A stretch of 21,390 bases of DNA from an uncultured Oscillospiraceae bacterium (GCA_934572445.1 CAKTLD010000024.1:1-21390); one strand, 5' to 3'; shown: positions 8,057-14,251, counted from the stretch's first letter. Translations and numbers: made by a program. The notes: generated by a model from the letters alone, not told the origin.

Positions 8057-9020
8057 GCGGTGCCCTCCGTCCTTCCATGTAGGCTTTAATGTCTTCAAAC
8101 ACGATTTTGGATTGCTGTGCCTGAATGTCATACGAGGCTCCGCCGATATGCGGTGTTACCACCACATTCTCCATATGAATGAACGGATGATCCTCCGGAA
8201 TCGGCTCAACGGCAATGGTATCCATCGCGGCACCAGCAATTCTTTTCTCCTCAAGTGCGTGAATAAGATCGTCCTCATTCACCAGAACGCCCCTTGCCGT
8301 ATTGATCAGAAACGACTCCTGCTTCATTTTCCCGATCGTCTCTGCATTGATGATCCCTGTTGTTTCCGGTGTTACCTTGCAATGCAGGCTCACAAAATCA
8401 CTCGTTCTCAACAACGTGTCCAAATCAACATAAGTCACATGATCCATCTCGACCTTGCTGTATGGGTCAAATGCCTGCACCTTCATATCAAAGCCCAGCG
8501 CCCGCCTAGCCACGCGGTAGCCAACCTGACCCATCCCGATAAGGCCGAGCGTCTTTCCCTCCAGCTCATATCCCATGAACATCTTTTTGCTAAGCTTTCC
8601 CGCCTTGAACCACTTCACATGATTCCAGTCCTGATTTCGGATATAGTGGCTGGAAAGTGAAATATTTCTTGAAATGTCTATCATCAACCCAAGCGTCAGA
8701 TCCGCCACCGCATTGGCATTGCGTCCCGGTGCATTGCACACCGTCACACGGGGATACCGGCGCACGACCTCTTTATCAAAGTTCTCCATACCGCCACGGG
8801 TACAGGAAATGAACCGCAGCGACGGAAGATTCTCAAAAACATATTCCGTTACAGGCTCATAACAGATCACCATCATCTCGCAGTCTTTCGCCCGCTCCAC
8901 CAGTTGTTCAGGGGTCAGGATCTTCCCTGTCGGCCCCCACCCGTCAAATACGACCTCCGCTCTTTCTTTCAGGTAGTCGATCACCTCGTCTTCAAGCTGC
9001 GCAGACACAAATACTTTCAT
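8043..9020 (-). CDS. D-isomer-specific 2-hydroxyacid dehydrogenase (SerA/glyoxylate reductase-like)
   Basis: The 325-aa product has the bipartite 2-hydroxyacid dehydrogenase layout. The NAD motif is LGLIGMGQVG in the middle. Catalytic Arg is in NTARGVLV, Glu in DTIAVEPIP, and the His base in TPHIGG. The family reduces glyoxylate, hydroxypyruvate or other 2-keto acids, or oxidises phosphoglycerate-like substrates. There is no ACT domain, so it is not full-length SerA. The ATG at 9020 has GGAGGAAAGG upstream; an in-frame extension to 9059 runs into a hairpin and is not needed. It overlaps the FGGY kinase start by 14 bp. In the operon it may act on a 2-keto acid, which hints that the substrate includes a sugar acid. 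Confidence 0.9.
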   Translation of the reverse strand: MKVFVSAQLEDEVIDYLKERAEVVFDGWGPTGKILTPEQLVERAKDCEMMVICYEPVTEYVFENLPSLRFISCTRGGMENFDKEVVRRYPRVTVCNAPGRNANAVADLTLGLMIDISRNISLSSHYIRNQDWNHVKWFKAGKLSKKMFMGYELEGKTLGLIGMGQVGYRVARRALGFDMKVQAFDPYSKVEMDHVTYVDLDTLLRTSDFVSLHCKVTPETTGIINAETIGKMKQESFLINTARGVLVNEDDLIHALEEKRIAGAAMDTIAVEPIPEDHPFIHMENVVVTPHIGGASYDIQAQQSKIVFEDIKAYMEGRRAPHVWA

Positions 9021-9036
9021 GCAAGTTCCTTTCCTC

Positions 9037-9066
9037 CCCCTGTTTGCGGCATCTTGCAAGCAGGGG
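9037..9066 (-). other. Intercistronic stem-loop before the hydroxyacid dehydrogenase
   Basis: Arms at 9037-9047 and 9056-9066 form an 11-bp stem with one G-T pair and an 8-base loop. It lies in the 90-bp space between the class II aldolase stop and the dehydrogenase ribosome site, which it nearly touches. It has no T-run, so mRNA processing, stability or translation tuning is likelier than termination. Confidence 0.45.
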
Positions 9067-9110
9067 CATGTCTATTTTCCCGCCGCCTTCTGTTCAGGGG
9101 CAGCGCCTGC

Positions 9111-9722
9111 TCATTTTAAAAGTTGCTGAATTCTTTCCTCGTTCAGCGCACCGAACCCTCGCAGCCGCAGATGAATGCGGCTCGCGTCTATCATATCCTC
9201 GCAGTGCAGATATGCCGTTCGTACATCCTTTCCTCCCGCGATGATCCCATGCCGCTTGAGAAAAACGCAGTCATTTTTCTCAAACAGCATCATCGTATTG
9301 ACCGCAAGTTCCGGCGAACCCGCTGGGAAATACTCTTCGACCGGCGGACGCTTGATTTTCTTTACATGCCCGGGAACATAGCACGGAAGCAGCTCGTCCT
9401 CATCCAGCAGAAGCGTTGCCGCAATACAATCCACCGGGTGCAGATGTATGATTGCGTTCAAATCCGGTCTCGCCTGGTAGATTGCAAGGTGCATCGGCAG
9501 CTCCTTGGACGGTTTTCCTCCGTTTGCCGATAAAACCTCTCCCGTTTTCAGGCGGACCCGCACCAGTGTGTCGGCCATCACTTCATCGAGCGCTATGCCC
9601 GTCGGCGTAATATATACCTCATCGCCAAACCTGACGGAGGAATTACCACCGCTGCCACCGACATAGCCCTTCTCATACGCCTTTTTGGTGTACTCCGCCA
9701 GTTTTTCAATTTCTTCTCTCAT
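9111..9722 (-). CDS. Class II aldolase/adducin family protein (fuculose-phosphate aldolase-like)
   Basis: The 203-aa protein has the FucA/AraD fold signatures. GGSGGNSSVR near residue 25 binds the substrate phosphate, YITPTG follows, IIHLHPVD supplies two zinc histidines, and KRHGIIAGG the third. Members cleave ketose-1-phosphates to DHAP and an aldehyde, epimerise ribulose 5-phosphate, or decarboxylate 3-keto-tetronate phosphates. The ATG at 9722 has GGAGAGG at 6 bp and is preferred over a longer reading to 9752. It is the first gene of the minus-strand run, about 45 bp downstream of the putative start site. Family certain; which of the three reactions it performs is not decidable here. Confidence 0.9.
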   Translation of the reverse strand: MREEIEKLAEYTKKAYEKGYVGGSGGNSSVRFGDEVYITPTGIALDEVMADTLVRVRLKTGEVLSANGGKPSKELPMHLAIYQARPDLNAIIHLHPVDCIAATLLLDEDELLPCYVPGHVKKIKRPPVEEYFPAGSPELAVNTMMLFEKNDCVFLKRHGIIAGGKDVRTAYLHCEDMIDASRIHLRLRGFGALNEERIQQLLK

Positions 9723-9770
9723 ACTGCACCTCTCCGTCTTTTCGACCTTCACGATTTTTCCCCCGAAAAA

Positions 9771-9799
9771 ATTATAATTATTCCAAAAATAAACTGCAA
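9771..9799 (-). promoter_or_regulatory. Sigma-A-type promoter of the catabolic operon
   Basis: On the minus strand, TTGCAG (9794-9799) is followed after 17 bp by a perfect TATAAT (9771-9776). Transcription should start near 9764, about 40 bp before the class II aldolase ATG. The weak -35 fits a regulated promoter. No regulator gene is adjacent. Confidence 0.65.
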
Positions 9800-9982
9800 G
9801 GTCTCAGAACCGCCTTTATCCGCCGTTTCCACAATGATTCTGCGTATGTACACAAGCAACTCTTTATCTGCCCGCGGAAGGCCATTTCTTTCTACCCGTT
9901 TTTTGCATGTTTCGTCTTCCGCCCACTTCACGTTTTCGCCGACATGCATTTTTCGTTTTTATGCACATACAAAAGCTGTGCT

Positions 9983-9997
9983 ACAACAGTTTGTTGT
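9983..9997. promoter_or_regulatory. Palindromic operator candidate in the divergent control region
   Basis: ACAACA-GTT-TGTTGT is a perfect 6+3+6 inverted repeat. It lies between the minus-strand operon promoter (9771-9799) and the plus-strand promoter (10031-10059), 34 bp upstream of the latter's -35. This suits a shared activator or repressor. The rest of 9800-10030 shows no convincing gene. Confidence 0.4.
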
Positions 9998-10030
9998 GGC
10001 ATTCTATGCAAATTCAAGTGCTTTGCCGTA

Positions 10031-10059
10031 TTGACTATCCCCTCTGCCTATGCTATGGT
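10031..10059 (+). promoter_or_regulatory. Promoter of the iron-dependent alcohol dehydrogenase
   Basis: TTGACT (10031-10036), 17 bp, TATGGT (10054-10059), with TGC directly before the -10 as an extended -10 element. It lies about 85 bp upstream of the ATG at 10146, so the leader is roughly 80 nt. Confidence 0.6.
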
Positions 10060-10145
10060 TTTCTCACTCCTTATGTTTCTGCATAGCAGAACAGCGCAGG
10101 GCTTGTCTTACACTTATTTTGAATATTTATAGGCAGGAGAGTACT

Positions 10146-11306
10146 ATGTTCAGTTGTGACACTTTCACCGTCGACCATTCTCCACGGTCAATCTTCGGCA
10201 TTGACTCCCATAAGCACACCGGCGCTGTGCTCCAGCGCTACGGCTGTCGAAAGGCTCTTGTCGTATTCGACCCGATGATCGGGCAGTTGGGCATCGCCGA
10301 CAAGGTGATCACCAGCATAGTATCCTGCGGCATTGAAACCATCTGCTTCGGCACGGTCAAGCCCGAGCCGGATTCCGACACGCTCAACCGCGCCGGTGAG
10401 TTGGGGCGCTCCCACCGCGTCGACTGCGTGGTCGGTATCGGCGGAGGCAGCTCTCTCGACACGGCCAAGGGTGCCAATCTGTTGCTTTCCAATCCCGGCC
10501 CTATTGAAGACTACATCGGTGTAAACCGCGGAAAGCGAGATATCATTAAAAAATATCCGCTGATTCTGCTCCCCACTACCGCAGGGACAAGCGCTGAACT
10601 TACTCCCGTATTTGTCGTAAGCGAATCGTCCACAGGGAAAAAAACCGGCGCCAGCAATCGCGGTGATATCGCCATTATTGACCCCTCTTTTGAATTCTGC
10701 ATCCCGCCACAGGCGACTGCTGCCACCGGTCTTGACATGCTTGCGCATGTGACCGAATCTCTAATCAACCCGAAGCGGCACTGGCTGACGGAACTGCTGG
10801 ATGAACAGGTCATTTCGCTGGTATTTCGCTATCTGCCTCGTGCCTATGAGGATGGTTCCGATATCGAAGCCCGTTGTCAGTTGGCCTATGCATGTATGCT
10901 TGCAGGTTATGCCATGTCTGACAAGGGGACATACATCGGGCATGCCGTAGCCGATCGCATCACCAATCAGGTTCATTGCGCGCACAGCGTCGCATGTGCG
11001 CCCGCCATCCTTGTTGCTTTGCGCTACGCCGTGCTTGCCTGTCCCGAGAAGCTTCGCCCCGTCGCCCGCGCCATCGGCTTGGATCTTTCCCTTGATGACA
11101 CCGCCCTCGCAGACACGGTGCTGGAGTCCTACCGCACCCTCATCCGGAAGCTGAACCTAAACGATCTGCGCAGTTCCGGAATCGACAGCGATTATCTCCA
11201 TTTCATTGCTGCCGATCTTCCGCACGATAACCGATGGAACCGCACTCCTGCACCTGACGCAGCCCTTGCACGGCAGGCACTTGAAATGGAATGGAGTATC
11301 GGATAA
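10146..11306 (+). CDS. Iron-containing alcohol dehydrogenase
   Basis: The 386-aa protein belongs to the type III Fe-ADH family. Visible are the NAD motif GIGGGSSLDTAKG (about 97-109), LLPTTAGTSAE, and metal ligands Asp197 and His201 in ATGLDMLAHVTESL. His266 in YIGHAVAD and a His in QVHCAHSVACA (277/280) complete the site. The usual HxMAHPLG motif reads HAVADRI, so the second His is replaced by Asp270, and the usual PHG becomes HCAH. It is therefore a divergent subfamily. ATG 10146 follows AGGAGAG. Such enzymes reduce lactaldehyde, glycolaldehyde or hydroxypropionaldehyde with NADH. Divergent placement beside two aldolase genes suggests it removes the aldehyde product; inferred. Confidence 0.9.
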   Translation: MFSCDTFTVDHSPRSIFGIDSHKHTGAVLQRYGCRKALVVFDPMIGQLGIADKVITSIVSCGIETICFGTVKPEPDSDTLNRAGELGRSHRVDCVVGIGGGSSLDTAKGANLLLSNPGPIEDYIGVNRGKRDIIKKYPLILLPTTAGTSAELTPVFVVSESSTGKKTGASNRGDIAIIDPSFEFCIPPQATAATGLDMLAHVTESLINPKRHWLTELLDEQVISLVFRYLPRAYEDGSDIEARCQLAYACMLAGYAMSDKGTYIGHAVADRITNQVHCAHSVACAPAILVALRYAVLACPEKLRPVARAIGLDLSLDDTALADTVLESYRTLIRKLNLNDLRSSGIDSDYLHFIAADLPHDNRWNRTPAPDAALARQALEMEWSIG

Positions 11307-11328
11307 CCGTCCGTCCAATACGCCAAAG

Positions 11329-11364
11329 GAGGAAAGGGGCGCCCGTAAGGGCGCCCCTTTCCTC
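11329..11364. terminator. Bidirectional terminator between convergent genes
   Basis: A perfect 16-bp stem (11329-11344 with 11349-11364) closes a GTAA loop. It begins 22 bp after the dehydrogenase stop and abuts the stop codon of the convergent AEC transporter. The T-run is short on both sides, but stem strength and location support termination. Confidence 0.75.
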
Positions 11365-12303
11365 TTAAATCAAATTCATCCACGATAGAAGCAATATCCA
11401 GAAAAACATTGTAATACAGCACAGAAGCGTTGTGGCGACGACCAGCTCTGCAGTAAATGCTTCATCGCTGTCGTACGCCTGCGCCATGGTATAGGCTGTT
11501 GTCGCCAGCGGTGAGCCCGCACAGATGAGGATCACACCAAGTTCACTTCCTCGAAAGCCAAGCGGGATCGCCGCCAGCAGTGAAATAGCCGGAACCACGA
11601 TCAGCCGAACAGCGCTTCCCGCCAGCAGCTCTTTGCAGTCTGTTCTGATCGTCGACAACTCCAGTGATGCGCCAAGAGCAATAATTGCCACCGGAGCGCT
11701 ACATTCTCCAATGTTTTCAATCGTATCGGTCAGCAACGTCGGCAAGCGAACCTCCAGCGCCAGCAGCACCGCACCGGATAGCGACGCAAGCACGAGCGGG
11801 TTTCTGAAAATGCTTTTCAGCGTACCCCATAACCGCACCTTCTCCCCCCTGCAAACGTCAAGGCCCGCCACCGCCAGGATATTATAGATCGGTCCCAAAA
11901 AGGTCAGCGCGATCCCCAGTATCGCCACCCCCTCTTCCCCGAAAAGGTTCTGTATCAGCGCCATACCGGAAACAGCGAGATTGGAGCGATAAAAATTCTG
12001 CAACCAGGCTCCTTTATGCCGCCGCTCCATACCTGCGACGGTCGTCAGCATATAAGCTGCCGCAAATGTGACCACCGCTTCCGCGATAACAAACAAATTA
12101 ACACCAAGAGAAAATGTTTTGCCAAAATCCGCCGTATATATACTATAGAACAACCTTGCAGGCAGCAGAATATAAAAGCAAAACCTATTCAGTTGCGAAA
12201 AAAAGCTCTCCGAAAAGCATTGTGTCCTTCTCAGGATATTCCCTACTGCCATCATTAGGAAGATCGGCACAGTACACCTTGCAGGAATCAGCAAGTTCTC
12301 CAT
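11365..12303 (-). CDS. AEC-family transporter (auxin efflux carrier superfamily)
   Basis: The 312-aa protein is hydrophobic throughout, with about ten predicted membrane segments arranged as two five-helix halves around a polar central loop (near ERRHKGAWLQNFYRSNLAVSG and CRGEKVRLW). The NFYRSN and LVLASLSGAVL segments, and the closing ICAGSPLATTAYTMAQAY, are typical of AEC proteins such as MdcF and YwkB. These move organic anions such as malate or malonate. ATG 12303 has AGAGGA just upstream. It converges on the Fe-ADH and has its own promoter, so it is not part of the catabolic operon. It could export a fermentation acid or import one; direction and substrate are unknown. Confidence 0.88.
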   Translation of the reverse strand: MENLLIPARCTVPIFLMMAVGNILRRTQCFSESFFSQLNRFCFYILLPARLFYSIYTADFGKTFSLGVNLFVIAEAVVTFAAAYMLTTVAGMERRHKGAWLQNFYRSNLAVSGMALIQNLFGEEGVAILGIALTFLGPIYNILAVAGLDVCRGEKVRLWGTLKSIFRNPLVLASLSGAVLLALEVRLPTLLTDTIENIGECSAPVAIIALGASLELSTIRTDCKELLAGSAVRLIVVPAISLLAAIPLGFRGSELGVILICAGSPLATTAYTMAQAYDSDEAFTAELVVATTLLCCITMFFWILLLSWMNLI

Positions 12304-12340
12304 ATGTTCCTCTTTCGATCATCTGAGTATTTTCTCGCTT

Positions 12341-12369
12341 ATTTTATCATTCTCATTCCTAATCGTAAA
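12341..12369 (-). promoter_or_regulatory. Putative promoter of the AEC transporter
   Basis: On the minus strand, TTTACG (12364-12369), 17 bp, TAAAAT (12341-12346). It is 38 bp upstream of the ATG at 12303. A 7-bp inverted repeat (ACAAATG at about 12390, CATTTGT at about 12415) lies upstream and could be an operator. Confidence 0.5.
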
Positions 12370-12680
12370 TGTTTTCCTCCTTTCTTCGCACAAATGTTTC
12401 TGGTATACGTACAAGCATTTGTAGTTTTCAGGAATTTCTTCATCAAATGCATTGCACTTTATCCTGCATTCCATATCCTCGCATCTTTTCAATCCGGATC
12501 CCAAGCAGCAGATATGACAAGCTGAGAAAGGTATAAAAATGCTCCGTCGGTCTCGTGATTGGCGGAGCTGCTTTTTACTCGATTTTAGGGGTAAAAAATT
12601 CTGTTTGGGGTAAACGTATGGGTAAAGGCATTTTGCAAAAAGTAAGAATTCAACTTTTTATAGCAAAAACAGTGCGATGC
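12370..12680. other. Gene-poor stretch with an orphan terminator-like hairpin
   Basis: No convincing gene is visible. At 12541-12568 an 8-bp stem (one G-T pair) with a 12-base loop is followed by TGCTTTTT on the plus strand. It looks like a factor-independent terminator, yet no plus-strand gene precedes it. A reading frame ending at 12525 (…QAADMTS) could be the tail of a decayed gene, but I do not recognise it. The rest is AT-rich. Confidence 0.35.
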
Positions 12681-12719
12681 AAAAGAAAAAGCAAGGGAAA
12701 ACACAATGTTTTCTCTTGC
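12681..12719 (-). terminator. Terminator of tRNA-Arg
   Basis: Arms 12691-12703 and 12707-12719 form a 13-bp stem with one mismatch. On the minus strand it is followed by TTTTTCTTTT. It begins 6 bp after the encoded CCA end. Confidence 0.8.
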
Positions 12720-12725
12720 TTCTCT

Positions 12726-12802
12726 TGGTACGCCTGAGCGGATTCGAACCGCTGACCTTTGGAGTCGGAGTCCAACACTCTATCCAGCTGAGCTACAGGC
12801 GC
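12726..12802 (-). tRNA. tRNA-Arg (anticodon CCG)
   Basis: The minus strand reads a full cloverleaf. The acceptor GCGCCTG pairs with CAGGCGT (one G-T pair), with discriminator A and an encoded CCA. The D arm is GCTC…GAGT. The anticodon stem TTGGA/TCCAA encloses loop CTCCGAC, giving anticodon CCG, which reads CGG. The T arm contains GGTTCGAATCC. Two 5'-half copies lie upstream at 169-bp intervals. No good promoter is visible between the nearest copy and this gene. Confidence 0.95.
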
Positions 12803-12826
12803 ATATTTACTTGTGGGTTCCTGCGA

Positions 12827-12995
12827 TAGTAGTCAAATAGTAGTCAACAACTAACTATTTTTTCTCTGCCGTTCCCGCAAACGCAGGTGCGGCAATGCTT
12901 TGCACCATATCTCAACTGGAGACACCTGAAATGTCGGAGTCTAACGCTCTATCCAACTGAGCTACGGGCGCATATTTAGTTGTCTTCTGCGGGAA
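12827..12995 (-). repeat. 169-bp unit 1: 5' half of tRNA-Arg plus doubled TTGACTACTA motif
   Basis: It carries a tRNA-Arg 5' half at 12933-12971 (acceptor GCGCCCG through anticodon loop CTCCGAC). After the loop, sequence diverges completely from the tRNA. About 95 bp later on the minus strand comes TTGACTACTA twice in tandem (12827-12848), then a roughly 25-bp link to the true tRNA. The anticodon loop is exactly 169 bp from that of the intact gene. It resembles a fused remnant of an element that integrated at the tRNA anticodon. It is not a functional tRNA. Confidence 0.75.
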
Positions 12996-13148
12996 TAGTA
13001 GTCAAATAGTAGTCAACGACCACGCATTTTTTCTCTGCGCTTCCCGCGAACGCAGTTGCCGCAACGGTTTGCGCCATATCTCAAGTGGAGATACCTGAAA
13101 CGTCGGAGTCTGACGCTCTATCCAACTGAGCTACGGGCACATATTTAC
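12996..13148 (-). repeat. 169-bp unit 2: second degenerate tRNA-Arg 5'-half repeat
   Basis: Same organisation as unit 1: tRNA 5' half at 13102-13140 (acceptor GTGCCCG, loop CTCCGAC), the same diverged follow-on with an ATCTC/GAGAT stem, and the doubled TTGACTACTA at 12996-13017. Offset from unit 1 is exactly 169 bp. Several substitutions separate the two copies, so the duplication or repeated insertion is not recent. This copy lies nearest the minus-strand promoter. Confidence 0.75.
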
Positions 13149-13178
13149 CTTACGGCGCGGAGCGCCTCAACTCCACAT

Positions 13179-13207
13179 AGTATAGCAACTTTTTGCCCGC
13201 GTGTAAA
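13179..13207 (-). promoter_or_regulatory. Promoter reading into the tRNA-Arg repeat array
   Basis: Minus strand TTTACA (13202-13207), 17 bp, TATACT (13179-13184). It sits about 39 bp before the first tRNA half and is the best visible promoter for the true tRNA, which lies about 370 bp further on. It is divergent to the rex promoter. Confidence 0.65.
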
Positions 13208-13240
13208 GCAAAAATTTGTCCGATAAGATCGTTAAAAAAA

Positions 13241-13269
13241 TTGACAAGTCTGGCCGTTTCCTCTATAAT
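13241..13269 (+). promoter_or_regulatory. rex: Near-perfect sigma-A promoter of rex, with a possible Rex-like site
   Basis: TTGACA (13241-13246), exactly 17 bp, TATAAT (13264-13269): full consensus. A loose Rex-type palindrome, TCGTTAA, five A, TTGACAA (13229-13247), overlaps the -35. Its half-sites fit TTGTTAA/TTAACAA imperfectly and the spacer is one base too long, so autoregulation is only suggested. Confidence 0.8.
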
Positions 13270-13300
13270 GAGATCATCTTTGTAAAGGAATCCTGTCACC

Positions 13301-13957
13301 ATGAAAAAGCGTAAGATCTCCGATGCCGTCATCCGGCGCCTTCCGCGGTACTACCGCTATCTTGACGATCTTCATTCCAAGGGCATCGTCCGCATCTCCT
13401 CCAACTCGCTCGGTGAGCGCATGGGCATCACCGCCTCGCAGATCCGCCAGGACCTGAGCTGTTTCGGCGAGTTCGGCCAGCAGGGATACGGCTATAATAT
13501 CCTCGAGCTGCGCACCGAGATCGGTCATATCCTCGGCGTGGACGAGGGGCACCGGCTCGTCGTTGTCGGCGCGGGTCATTTGGGCCATGCGCTGCTGCGC
13601 AACTTCGACTTCGCCCAGGCCGGCTTCCAGTTCGACACCGCCTTCGACGTTTCCCCCGCACTGATCGGCACGCGCGTGAACGATGTGCTCATCCGCCCAT
13701 TTGACGAGCTGGAGGACTATTTTTCTGTCTTCCATCCCGATGTCGCCGTGCTGACCGTACCGCGCAGCATCGCGCAGGAGGTTGCCGAGCGTCTCGTCGC
13801 GCTGGGCGTGCGCGGGATCTGGAACTTCACCAACACAGAGCTGAACGTCGGCGCGCAGGTGTTCACCGAGGATGTCCACTTTGCCGACAGCCTGCTCACG
13901 CTGAGCTACCGCATCTCCAAGACCTCCTCCGAGCCGGATGAGGAGGCCGTCCGGTAA
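13301..13957 (+). CDS. rex: Redox-sensing transcriptional repressor Rex
   Basis: The 218-aa protein has the Rex layout. An N-terminal winged helix (about 1-80) contains RISSNSLGERMGITASQIRQDLS followed by the family signature FGEFGQQGYGYNI. An NAD(H)-binding Rossmann domain starts with VVGAGHLGHALL, and a C-terminal swapped helix follows the conserved GIWNFTN segment. Rex senses the NADH/NAD+ ratio and represses fermentative dehydrogenase and respiratory genes when NAD+ is high. The ATG at 13301 is preceded by AAAGGA at 11 bp and by a strong promoter. It is likely monocistronic. The fermentative dehydrogenases in the window are plausible regulon members, but I saw no good Rex site at the Fe-ADH. 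Confidence 0.96.
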   Translation: MKKRKISDAVIRRLPRYYRYLDDLHSKGIVRISSNSLGERMGITASQIRQDLSCFGEFGQQGYGYNILELRTEIGHILGVDEGHRLVVVGAGHLGHALLRNFDFAQAGFQFDTAFDVSPALIGTRVNDVLIRPFDELEDYFSVFHPDVAVLTVPRSIAQEVAERLVALGVRGIWNFTNTELNVGAQVFTEDVHFADSLLTLSYRISKTSSEPDEEAVR

Positions 13958-13993
13958 GATCGCCCGCACCTTTTTCCGTCCCCGTCATACTAT

Positions 13994-14020
13994 GGGTTGA
14001 GACCGCCGCGCGGGCTGTCT
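13994..14020 (+). terminator. Stem-loop after rex
   Basis: TTGAGAC pairs with GTCTCAA around a GC-rich loop that can pair further. It lies about 37 bp past the rex stop and just before the small-protein gene. A T-run is lacking, so termination is uncertain. Confidence 0.4.
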
Positions 14021-14044
14021 CAATCTTCATAGGGGGTTCGTTTT

Positions 14045-14206
14045 ATGTGCAATAATAACTGCGGTTTTGGCGGCGGCTGCTGCCTGTGGATCCTGATCCT
14101 CATCATCCTGATCTTCGCCTGCGGCGGTTGCGGCGGTGGCTGCGGCTGCAACAACGGCTGTGGCTGCAACAACGGCTGTGGCTGCAACAACGGCTGCGGC
14201 TGCTGA
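14045..14206 (+). CDS. Gly/Cys-rich 53-aa membrane micropeptide (YjcZ-like)
   Basis: A short ORF with ATG at 14045 and a good GGGGG ribosome site 8 bp upstream. The product starts MCNNNCGFGGGCC, continues with a strongly hydrophobic segment LWILILIILIF, and ends with CGGCGGGCGC and three CNNGCG repeats. Thirteen or more of 53 residues are cysteine. A Gly-rich start followed by one short membrane helix recalls the tiny YjcZ/YtzL-type proteins of spore formers, but those lack this Cys/Asn tail. The tail could bind metal or form cross-links. A clean terminator follows. The ribosome site, terminator and in-frame repeat all argue that it is real. Function unknown. Confidence 0.75.
   Translation: MCNNNCGFGGGCCLWILILIILIFACGGCGGGCGCNNGCGCNNGCGCNNGCGC
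14144..14197 (+). repeat. Three tandem 18-bp repeats encoding CNNGCG-type units
   Basis: Units start at 14144, 14162 and 14180. The first two are identical and the third differs only in the last base. Each adds GCNNGC to the micropeptide, so copy number can change without shifting the frame. Confidence 0.9.
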
Positions 14207-14218
14207 GCATCTGCATAA

Positions 14219-14251
14219 AAGGGGCTGCGCGAAAGCGCAGTCCTCTTTTTT
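14219..14251 (+). terminator. Terminator of the Cys-rich micropeptide gene
   Basis: GGGGCTGCGC (14221-14230), GAAA tetraloop, GCGCAGTCCT (14235-14244) with one or two G-T pairs, then TCTTTTTT. It lies 14 bp past the stop codon. Confidence 0.85.

Noticed and set aside
9749..9949. A 66-codon minus-strand reading frame upstream of the class II aldolase
   Set aside because: It spans the operon promoter, ends in low-complexity sequence and resembles no protein I know.
12933..13140. Two additional tRNA-Arg genes
   Set aside because: Both lack the anticodon 3' strand, T arm and acceptor 3' strand; only the 5' half matches.
14144..14197. Possible CRISPR-like short repeats
   Set aside because: Three contiguous 18-bp units with no spacers, in frame within an ORF.
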